Made by a program: the position numbers and the translations under genes. Positions 56,965-64,000 of a DNA stretch of 64,000 nucleotides are shown here, in pieces. The number at the start of each line of letters is the position of its first letter. Positions within the stretch are counted from its first letter, which is position 1. The stretch comes from Saprospirales bacterium (GTDB lineage: Bacteria > Bacteroidota > Bacteroidia > Chitinophagales > Saprospiraceae), in the NCBI GenBank assembly GCA_016711045.1, contig JADJTT010000001.1:744001-808000 (forward strand). The letters are read 5' to 3'. Below the pieces are notes generated by a model. It was not told the DNA's origin. It ran no database searches and saw only the letters and a list, made by a program, of their open reading frames with translations.

Positions 56965-56998
56965 TTTCTGTTTTTTCCAAAGATAACTATTATTTTAG

Positions 56999-57030
56999 AA
57001 GTAGGAATGGGGCTAGCCCCGCTCCTACTT
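56999..57030 (-). terminator. Hairpin downstream of deoC
   Basis: Arms AAGTAGGA (56999-57006) and TCCTACTT (57023-57030) enclose the perfect palindrome GGGGCTAGCCCC (57009-57020). It is 25 bases after the deoC stop and upstream of the SPOR-like gene. Confidence 0.55.
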
Positions 57031-57054
57031 TCAGGTGGCAGGAAGGGTGGCCTA

Positions 57055-57706
57055 TTAAGCCCCCTTAATGAGCTGCACACTGGCAGAGCTCCCCAGTCGG
57101 TCGGCGCCGGCTTCCACCAGTTTTATTGCGTCCTGGTTCGACCGCACTCCACCCGAGGCTTTGATCTTGATAGTGGCAGGAAGGTGAGCCCGGAGCCAGC
57201 GAACGGTATCTACATCCGCCCCGGCTGCCAAAATGCCGGTAGATGTTTTCACAAAGTCTACCTCCGAATCGGTGCATATTTTGCACAAGCGCTCCAACTC
57301 TTCAGGAGTCATCATGCCTGTCTCCAGGATTACCTTAATTACTTTGCCCCTCATGTGGGCAATACGGGTCATGCTGTCAATATCATTGCGCACATAATTC
57401 CAGTTCGCACTCTTCACTGCACAAATATTAACCACTGCATCCACCTCATCCGCTCCTTCGTCGATGGCCCGTTTAATCTCTTCCACCTTTGCAGGCGTGG
57501 TGGCATATCCCATCGGGAAGCCGATTACCGTAGCTACTTTAACCTGGCTGCCTTCCAGGCATTGCACCGCATCTTTTACGTAAAAAAGGAGGTACACAAA
57601 CCGAAAAGAAGCGATGGGATTTCGCCTCTTCACATACGCTTTTGACATTGTCGAGCGTACAGTCAGGTTTTAGAATGGTGTGGTCTATTTTATCAGCCAA
57701 TTGCAT
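57055..57706 (-). CDS. deoC: Deoxyribose-phosphate aldolase, frameshifted in a homopolymer
   Basis: Cleaves 2-deoxyribose-5-phosphate to glyceraldehyde-3-phosphate and acetaldehyde in deoxynucleoside catabolism. Seen: from ATG 57706 the frame reads ADKIDHTILKPDCTLDNVKSVC and SVCVPPF, typical of DeoC. After that, one T too many (A run 57582-57587 on the plus strand, 6 instead of 5) shifts the frame; with 5 T it reads VCVPPFYVKDAV and continues KVATVIGFPMGYATTPAKVEEIKRA, then the catalytic region FVKTSTGILAAGADVDTV, KIKASGGVRS and GADRLGSSAS. Full length would be 216 residues, normal for the family. An ATG at 57648 in the shifted frame is an artefact. Probably a sequencing indel; a true pseudogene cannot be excluded. 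Confidence 0.85.
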
Positions 57707-57819
57707 GAAACGCGAGTATTAACAGTTACGGGGACTTGCAAACAGTTTGTTAACAAGCTGGCAATATAGGGTAATTATACCAAGCAAGTCAAGGTTTTTT
57801 ACAGAAAAATTACACAATC

Positions 57820-60800
57820 TCAGGCATTTCGCCCGTGACACTGCTTAAACTTCTTCCCGCTGCCACAGGGACATGGATCGTTGCGTCCTACTTTTTTCTC
57901 CACGCGCTTCACTGTCTGCTGCTTCTGTTGGCGCCCTGCCGATTCGGCGGCGGCCCGAGCAGCCAGATCCTCAGTGCGGTTGGTTCGCACGCGGCTCAGG
58001 TCGGAACGCTGTTCCCGCGCTTCTTTCAAAGTGCTGCCATCCTGGAATACGATGGTTCCCAATCCCAGGTAGGAAGTGGTGGTCTGATTGATCTCGTAGA
58101 TGAGATTTTCAAAAAGATTAAAAGCCTCCATCTTGTATACGACCAACGGATCTTTCTGCTCAAAGGAGGCAGCCTGGACCGAATCTTTCAATTCGTCCAT
58201 CGAGCGGAGGTGCTCTTTCCACTTCTCATCGATAATGGCCAGGGTGACGGCCTTTTCGACATCTGCCATGATGGATTTCCCGTTGCTCTTGATAGCTGAC
58301 TCGATATCGGCAGAGATCGGCAGCATTTTAGTGCGGCCATCCGTAAACGGGATGGAGATCCGCTTGTAGCGATGCCCCTCGTTCTCGTTTACATTCTTGA
58401 TGATCGGCAACAGCGCATCCGAGATCATTTGCGATTTCCGGTCGTAAAATTCCCGGAACTGGTGGAAGAACCGCTCTGCCAGCTCGCTTGCCCGGCCTTC
58501 CGCAAAATCGACCGCTTCAATCTCCGGGTCAACCCCAAACTCGCCCAGGACATCCCGGCGGAAGGATTCAAAATTGCCGCCCTCTTTATGGTCGCTTACC
58601 ATATTTTCCACAATGGAGTGGAACATATTGTTCAAATCCACCGAAAGGCGCTCCCCGGATAACGCATTGGCCCGTTTTTGATAAATGGCCTCCCGCTGGA
58701 TATTCATCACGTCGTCGTATTCCAGCAAGCGCTTCCGAATACCGTAGTTGTTTTCTTCTACTTTCTTCTGTGCCCGTTCGATCGATTTGGTCACCATGGA
58801 GTGCTGGATCACCTGGCCTTCTTCATGGCCCATTCGGTCCATCAATCCGGCAATGCGTTCCGATTGAAACAGACGCATCAGGTTGTCTTCCAGCGAAACA
58901 TAGAACTGGGAAGAACCCGGGTCACCCTGACGACCGGCACGACCGCGCAACTGCCGGTCAACACGGCGGGAATCGTGGCGCTCGGTACCGACAATGGCCA
59001 AACCACCAGCTTTTACAACTTCCGGGGAAATCTTGATGTCCGTACCCCGGCCAGCCATGTTGGTGGCGATGGTGACCTTGCCTGGACGACCAGCCTCCGC
59101 TACTACTTCAGCTTCCCGCTGGTGTTGCTTGGCGTTGAGCACGTTGTGGTCGATACCACGCAGGTGCAACATCCGGCTCAATTTTTCCGAAATATCTACC
59201 GAGGTCGTACCCACCAATATGGGGCGGCCGGCATTACTCAGGGAGACGATCTCGTCAATTACCGCGTTAAACTTTTCCTTTGCCGTCTTGTACACCAGAT
59301 CTTCCCTGTCGTCGCGCACGATAGGCCGGTTGGTCGGTATTACCACCACATCGAGCTTGTAGATTTCCCACAATTCCTGAGCTTCGGTTTCAGCCGTACC
59401 GGTCATACCACAAAGTTTGTGGAACATCCGGAAGTAGTTCTGTAAGGTTACAGTGGCGTAGGTTTGCGTGATCTCCCCTACCTTCACATCCTCTTTTGCT
59501 TCCAGGGCCTGGTGCAAGCCGTCGGAATACCGGCGGCCCTCCATCATACGGCCCGTTTGTTCGTCGACGATCTTTACCTGGCCTTCGATAACCACGTATT
59601 CTTCATCGCGCTCAAACAAAGTGTATGCTTTGAGCAACTGGTTTATGGCATGCAGGCGTTTTGATTTGACGGCAAAATCCTGCGAAATCTTCATCTTCTC
59701 CTCTTCCTTCTGCAGCTTCGTCCAATCGGCATGCTGATCGATCTCCACAATTTCGGAGGCAATATCCGGAAGGATAAAGAAATGGGCGTCCTCGTTGCCC
59801 TTAGCCAGGTATTCTGCGCCGGCTTCCGTCAGCTCTACGCTGCGGTTCTTTTCATCGATGACGAAGAGAAGAGGTTCATCGGCGATATGCATATTTTTGG
59901 ACTGCTCCTGCATATAGTGATTCTCCGTTTTTTGGAGAATGACCTTCACTCCTTCTTCACTTAAAAACTTGATGAGGGGCCGGTTCTTGGGCAGCGCGCG
60001 ATAGGAACGCAACAGGGCCATCCCGCCTTCGCCTTCCTGTACCCCGGTATTGCCCTGGGCGATGAGCTTTTTGGCTTCTCCCAGAAATTGGGTCGACAAT
60101 TGTCGCTGTGCACTCAACAAGCGCTCTACCAGCGGTTTTAACTCGAGGTATTCCTGGTCTTCACTACCTGAAGTAACCGGACCAGAGATGATAAGGGGCG
60201 TCCGCGCATCGTCGATCAATACGGAGTCGACCTCATCGACCATGGCGTAGTGGTGCTTGCGCTGCACGCGCTCATCCATCGACCGCACCATGTTGTCCCG
60301 GAGATAGTCGAAACCGAATTCATTGTTGGTCCCGTAAGTAATATCGCAATCATAGGCCCGCTTCCGCTCGTCGGAGTGCGGCTTGTACTTGTCAATACAG
60401 TCGATGGTGAGAAACAGAAACTCCATAATCGGCCCTACCCACTCGCTGTCCCTTCGGGCCAGGTAGTCGTTGACCGTTACCACGTGCACCCCTTGCTGGG
60501 CAAGGCCATTGAGGTAGGCAGGCAAGGTGGCTACAAGGGTTTTACCTTCCCCCGTGGCCATCTCCGCGATCTTCCCGTCGTGCAATACCATCCCCCCGAT
60601 CAACTGCACATCGTAATGCAGCATATTCCATTTCACTTCCCCACCGGCAGCAACCCATTGGTTTTTCCAAATGGCCTTGTCGCCCTCGATCGTGACATAG
60701 TTCTTGTTGGGATTTCCAGCGATGTCGCGGTCAAATTGAGTGGCGGGCATCTCCAGGGTATCATTTTCCATAAACCGGCGAGCCGTCTCCTTTACCACGG

Positions 60801-61143
60801 CAAAAGCTTCCGGGAGCAAATCTTTTAGTGCCTGCTCCAACTGCTTATCGCGCTCCAGCTTCAACTCGTCAATTTCCTTGAACAATTCCTCCTTATGATG
60901 CAGGTCTTCCGACTGGATAGCCTCCTCCCTTACCTGGGCAATATCCTGATCGATCTGGCTGAGGTATTCAACAATTCGCTGCCGAAATTCGAGCGTTTTA
61001 TTACGCAACTCCTCATTGCTGAGCACCTGGAGTTTGTCATACTCCTCATTGACCAGATCTACAAGGGGTGCGTATGAATTGATATCGCGCTCGGTTTTCG
61101 TGCCGAAGATCTTTTTAACGCCTTTTGAAAAAAAGCCTAACAT
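57820..61143 (-). CDS. secA: Preprotein translocase ATPase SecA
   Basis: Drives proteins through SecYEG. Seen: 1107 residues; Walker A ATGEGKTLVA (about 190-200), VDEVDSVLIDDARTPLIISGP, the RPIVRDD/PTNRP region, GRGTDIKI with helicase motifs, and RGRAGRQGDPGSSQFY. The C-terminus carries a zinc-binding SEC-C tail (NDPCPCGSGKKFKQCHG). It is longer than the roughly 900-residue E. coli form because of insertions usual in Bacteroidota (about 340-470). Essential for exporting the many signal-peptide proteins in this window. The start MLGFFSKGVKKIFG is clear. Confidence 0.98.
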   Translation of the reverse strand: MLGFFSKGVKKIFGTKTERDINSYAPLVDLVNEEYDKLQVLSNEELRNKTLEFRQRIVEYLSQIDQDIAQVREEAIQSEDLHHKEELFKEIDELKLERDKQLEQALKDLLPEAFAVVKETARRFMENDTLEMPATQFDRDIAGNPNKNYVTIEGDKAIWKNQWVAAGGEVKWNMLHYDVQLIGGMVLHDGKIAEMATGEGKTLVATLPAYLNGLAQQGVHVVTVNDYLARRDSEWVGPIMEFLFLTIDCIDKYKPHSDERKRAYDCDITYGTNNEFGFDYLRDNMVRSMDERVQRKHHYAMVDEVDSVLIDDARTPLIISGPVTSGSEDQEYLELKPLVERLLSAQRQLSTQFLGEAKKLIAQGNTGVQEGEGGMALLRSYRALPKNRPLIKFLSEEGVKVILQKTENHYMQEQSKNMHIADEPLLFVIDEKNRSVELTEAGAEYLAKGNEDAHFFILPDIASEIVEIDQHADWTKLQKEEEKMKISQDFAVKSKRLHAINQLLKAYTLFERDEEYVVIEGQVKIVDEQTGRMMEGRRYSDGLHQALEAKEDVKVGEITQTYATVTLQNYFRMFHKLCGMTGTAETEAQELWEIYKLDVVVIPTNRPIVRDDREDLVYKTAKEKFNAVIDEIVSLSNAGRPILVGTTSVDISEKLSRMLHLRGIDHNVLNAKQHQREAEVVAEAGRPGKVTIATNMAGRGTDIKISPEVVKAGGLAIVGTERHDSRRVDRQLRGRAGRQGDPGSSQFYVSLEDNLMRLFQSERIAGLMDRMGHEEGQVIQHSMVTKSIERAQKKVEENNYGIRKRLLEYDDVMNIQREAIYQKRANALSGERLSVDLNNMFHSIVENMVSDHKEGGNFESFRRDVLGEFGVDPEIEAVDFAEGRASELAERFFHQFREFYDRKSQMISDALLPIIKNVNENEGHRYKRISIPFTDGRTKMLPISADIESAIKSNGKSIMADVEKAVTLAIIDEKWKEHLRSMDELKDSVQAASFEQKDPLVVYKMEAFNLFENLIYEINQTTTSYLGLGTIVFQDGSTLKEAREQRSDLSRVRTNRTEDLAARAAAESAGRQQKQQTVKRVEKKVGRNDPCPCGSGKKFKQCHGRNA

Positions 61144-61206
61144 GTCTGAATGATTAATGATAAATCGATAATTAAACCGTTATCCCTGCCTTTTTATTTT
61201 GGAACG

Positions 61207-61214
61207 CAAAGATA
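61207..61214 (-). promoter_or_regulatory. -7 box of the secA promoter
   Basis: The minus strand reads TATCTTTG, an exact TAnnTTTG match, with a leader of about 60 nt to the ATG at 61143. No clear -33 TTG at the ideal distance. Confidence 0.45.
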
Positions 61215-61217
61215 CGA

Positions 61218-61225
61218 TATATTTG
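61218..61225 (+). promoter_or_regulatory. -7 box facing the lipoprotein gene
   Basis: TATATTTG, an exact TAnnTTTG match, only 3 bases from the opposing secA box. A TTTG at 61198-61201 is 16 bases upstream, slightly short for -33. Confidence 0.4.
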
Positions 61226-61361
61226 TGTCGTCCTTATGCTCGACAATAAACCCCGACCAAGATTTATACCAAGTCTGTCAATTGCCCTATAACCTGTCAA
61301 TTTGGCACGATTGGAAGACTGGTCCTTTTTGAGCCAGTCACCACTTTTCCACAAAAAAACC

Positions 61362-62111
61362 ATGCACGCCATGCAAACCCGATCCATACTTCCTTTTTTC
61401 CCACTCGCCGTACTTTTCCTCGTCTTAAGTTGTGGATGCAGGGAAAGTTCGCTCGAAGCCTATTATTATCCGCTGGATGAACTCCGGGAAGGGCTGGTGT
61501 ACGAATACCGCAGTGCAGGCGATACGCTGGATCCTCCGTTTTATTGGTATTACCGCACCCTGGAGCAGGATGGAGCCACCTTCCTGACAGGGATGTATTA
61601 CGACCAAAACTTTACCCCGTATCAGTTTACACGGGAAGAAAAGGTGGCCAACGGCATGCTCCTGGTCGATTATTACCTCTATGAAAATGATTCAACCGGG
61701 AAGCAAGTTCAAATCCCCGTCGAAATTGAAGGAGGAAATTTGTTTTCCTTTGAGGCGCCCGACCCCAACACCGTCCTGTTTTACAAGATCCGGTTTTCGA
61801 CCCCTTCCGATCCCACCACCGTCAATTCGTTGGTCCGAAACCGCCAGTTCCGCTCGGATACGACCTACACCTATGGTGGAAAAACATACGATGCCGCCGT
61901 TTTTTACGTTCGGGAATTGATCGACATTGAAGACGAAGGCCACGTCGAACACGAATTTGACGGACTGGAGATCTACGCCAAAGGCCTCGGGATGGTCTAT
62001 TTCCGGAAAAATGTGACGGAAAGCTTTATTACGGAGTATAAATTGGCAGACCGGTATACGATGGAGGCGTTTGAGAAGAAGTTTAAACCGAAGTTGGAGG
62101 AGGGGGATTAG
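61362..62111 (+). CDS. Lipoprotein of unknown function
   Basis: About 250 residues. Seen: signal sequence with lipobox VLSC (Cys around 21-24) after a hydrophobic LPFFPLAVLFLVL, then a globular, beta-rich region with REGLVYEYRSAGDTLDPPFYWYYR, YDQNFTPYQF, TYTYGGKTYDAAVFYVREL and an alpha-helical end. No recognised family. The start could be 61362 or 61371. An in-frame ATG at 61302 would put the signal too far from the N-terminus. It is divergent from secA; its transcription would come from the opposing box near 61218. Confidence 0.75.
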   Translation: MHAMQTRSILPFFPLAVLFLVLSCGCRESSLEAYYYPLDELREGLVYEYRSAGDTLDPPFYWYYRTLEQDGATFLTGMYYDQNFTPYQFTREEKVANGMLLVDYYLYENDSTGKQVQIPVEIEGGNLFSFEAPDPNTVLFYKIRFSTPSDPTTVNSLVRNRQFRSDTTYTYGGKTYDAAVFYVRELIDIEDEGHVEHEFDGLEIYAKGLGMVYFRKNVTESFITEYKLADRYTMEAFEKKFKPKLEEGD

Positions 62112-62130
62112 TGACTAGTGACTGGCTGTG

Positions 62131-62156
62131 CCCGCCGAAGCTTTAGCGAAGGCGGG
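62131..62156. repeat. REP-like palindromic element
   Basis: CCCGCC at 62131-62136 pairs with GGCGGG at 62151-62156 around GAAGCTTTAGCGAA. I recall this exact kind of short palindrome as common in Bacteroidota intergenic regions. Confidence 0.55.
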
Positions 62157-62166
62157 TGATTGGTGA

Positions 62167-62244
62167 ACTGCCGACTGCATACTGCCGGCTGCATACTGCC
62201 GACTGCATACTGGTGACTGCATACTGCCGACTGCATACTGGTGA
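62167..62244. repeat. Minisatellite of 5.5 copies of a 14-bp unit
   Basis: Units ACTGCCGACTGCAT at 62167-62180, 62181-62194 (one change), 62195-62208, 62209-62222 (GGT variant), 62223-62236, then a partial copy to 62244. No spacers, so not a CRISPR array. It lies between the lipoprotein and the following CHU_C gene. Confidence 0.8.
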
Positions 62245-62279
62245 AAGAAAGAGGCGACATTTGGAAAAGAGATTGGATT

Positions 62280-64000
62280 ATGAAAATTTTTAAGTGGTTT
62301 TTGGGAATAGCGATCTTTTGGTTGAGCGGAACGGCGCTCTCCGCACAGGTTTTCCCGCCGGAGTTGCTGTGCTTGCGGGGGGATACGATCGTGTGGAATT
62401 TACCGACCAACACTTGCGGAAGTTTTAACAGCTATGATATTTGGTACAGCTCGAGTTTCAACGGGCCGTATTCGTTGCTCAATTCGGTAACCAATCCGGG
62501 GCAGACGAGCTTTGTGCATCCCAATCCGGGCAACGACCTTTTTTACTACTATATGACCGGCAATTACAACTGCCCGGGGGAGCCGGTGTTGTCGTCGGAT
62601 ACGCTCGACAACCTGCTTGCCCGAGCCTGTGGAGATACAAAGCGTGTCGGTGAACGGAAACAACGTGGAGCTTATTTGGACGCCCAGTCCTTCGCCCGAG
62701 GTATACGCCTATATGATCTATCGGCTTATCGGCACCAATGTGGACATCATTGATACCGTCTTTGTCGGCACCACCTACCTGGATACCAATGCCGATCCTA
62801 CGGTCCGATCCGAAGAATACTACGTGCTGGCACTCGACCAGTGTGGCAATACCAGTTTTTTTCTCGACCCCCACAAGACCATTTTACTGGAAAGCCAGGC
62901 CGATTCCTGCCAGCAGATCGTATCGATGCAGTGGAATCCCTATCAAAGCTGGGGCGGCGGCATTGGCGCCCAGGTCGTTTGGTTGAGTATCGACGGAGGC
63001 AATTACGAAGCCGTCGACACCCTGGGGCCGGAAGCGGCCAGCTACGACTTTTTTGTCACCGAAGAAGGCGCCGAGCATTGCTTCTATTTGGAAGCGATCG
63101 AAAATGGCACCGGCAACACCTCCAATTCCAGCCTCACCTGTGTGATTCCCCGGGTGGTCACCCCGATGGAAAATCTGGGGATGAAAAACACGACCTTTTT
63201 GCCAAACGGCCCGGTACGGGTCGACTGGATCTGGAATACACAGGCAGAGATCATGGACGCTTCGATCTGGCGGGCCGTGGGTGATCCGGGTAATTTCAAC
63301 TTTCTTTCCACGCTTCCCTTTTCCCTGCCATTAAACGGCGCAGAGAGTTTTGAGGACCTGAGTGCTCCACAAGACCAGGGCCCTGTCTATTACGAAATCC
63401 GCACCACCGATTTTTGCGGCGCCGAAGTGCGGTCCACCCTTGGCGCCACGCTCTTTTTGGAAGGTGAAACCTCCGGCGGCGCTGCCAACCAATTGCGTTG
63501 GGGGCCTGGGAACTGGAAAACAGCCAGGTACTCGAATACGAGCTCTACCGCATCGTCAACGGGCTGCCTCAGCTCGAAGCTACCCTCGATCCTGCCACGA
63601 CCAGTTACACCGACGAAATAGACCCTCAAAACCCGGACGAAGCCCAGGTCTGCTACTACCTCCTCGCCCGTGGTGGTGTCTACCTGCCCGACGGGAGCAG
63701 TCCGCCGGTGGTGAGCCGTTCCAACACCGTGTGCCTCGACCAGCACCCCATCGTGCTACTCCCCAACGCCTTTGCGCCCAACGGGGTGAATCAGGAATTC
63801 CGGCCGGCCATTCAATATCCAAACTCCATCACCTCTTATCGCCTTCAGATTTACAACCGCTATGGCCAGCTCCTTTTCGAGACCACCAACTGGTCGGAAG
63901 GATGGAATGGGAAGCACCAGGGACGGGAGATGCCGCAAGGGATGTATGTGTATCGGCTGGAGGTGCGGTATGGGGGTGACAATGAAGGAGTGAGAGCGGA
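62280..64000 (+). CDS. CHU_C-type exported protein with Fn3-like modules, two frame breaks, cut by window edge
   Basis: Seen: start at 62280 with signal peptide (KIFKWFLGIAIFWLSGTALSAQ), Fn3/Ig-like modules (NVELIWTPSPSPEVYAYMIYR; VRVDWIWNTQAEIMDASIWRA), and a C-terminal CHU_C domain (NAFAPNGVNQEFRP...QIYNRYGQLLFET) running to the edge. Two frame breaks: near 62600-62620 one base too many (reads DNLL|PEPVEIQSV across), and at 63500-63504 the G run has 5 instead of the 6 needed to read RWGAWELENSQV. The last 21 or so codons may be missing beyond 64000. Likely an intact type IX cargo protein affected by sequence indels. An ATG-like TTG at 62617 and an internal frame beginning at 63362 are artefacts of the breaks. 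Confidence 0.78.

Noticed and set aside
56671..57645. A 324-codon open frame on the plus strand
   Set aside because: It runs antisense through the SPOR-like and deoC genes and crosses a terminator; no homology is apparent.
62167..62244. CRISPR array
   Set aside because: Units are 14 bp, directly adjacent and without spacers; no cas genes are visible.
1..64000. tRNA, rRNA or transposase genes
   Set aside because: No cloverleaf with CCA-proximal acceptor stem, rRNA block or transposase motif was recognised by eye; a covariance-model scan would settle this.

Overview
The window comes from a Bacteroidota chromosome, most probably a Saprospiria-type organism (Lewinella/Haliscomenobacter relatives; this placement is inference). 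The evidence is the type IX secretion and gliding gene set (GldD, GldE, PorP/SprF family, CHU_C and Por-type C-terminal sorting domains), TAnnTTTG promoter boxes, a long-form SecA with a SEC-C tail, and a Y_Y_Y sensor kinase paired with a LytTR regulator. No rRNA, tRNA, CRISPR array, transposase or phage gene was recognised.

Layout. 1-6159 (minus) is the 5' part of a giant HYR-repeat surface protein that runs off the left edge. 6607-9202 holds a polysaccharide deacetylase divergent from gltX plus a small conserved protein. 9522-26552 (plus) is a secretion/adhesion locus: giant CHU_C adhesin, PorP/SprF-like outer-membrane protein, a cluster of hairpins, then an OmpA/PD40 lipid- or wall-anchoring protein and a second giant CHU_C protein. 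gldD follows convergently. 27313-44165 (all minus) encodes two groups of exported proteins: a 2316-aa YCF48/beta-helix protein, two LamG paralogues, an exported 303-aa protein and a 1258-aa T9SS cargo protein, with a small EAD11-like cytoplasmic protein embedded among them. 44451-48837 is a small membrane protein, a propeller-type LytS-like histidine kinase and a divergent LytTR regulator.

48838-61143 (all minus) is housekeeping: gldE, ssb, mutY, an ECF sigma factor, an LptF/LptG permease, tgt, rodA, a SPOR-like protein, deoC and secA. 61362-64000 (plus) is a lipoprotein, a repeat patch, and a CHU_C protein cut by the right edge.

The genes are mostly concerned with the cell surface: cargo proteins with C-terminal sorting domains, outer-membrane partners that could anchor or export them, and the core gliding lipoprotein/membrane genes. 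At least five genes carry reading-frame breaks, most of them in homopolymers, and one carries a compensating pair. This points to residual sequencing or assembly indels rather than wholesale pseudogenisation. Hence several long genes here are annotated across the breaks.
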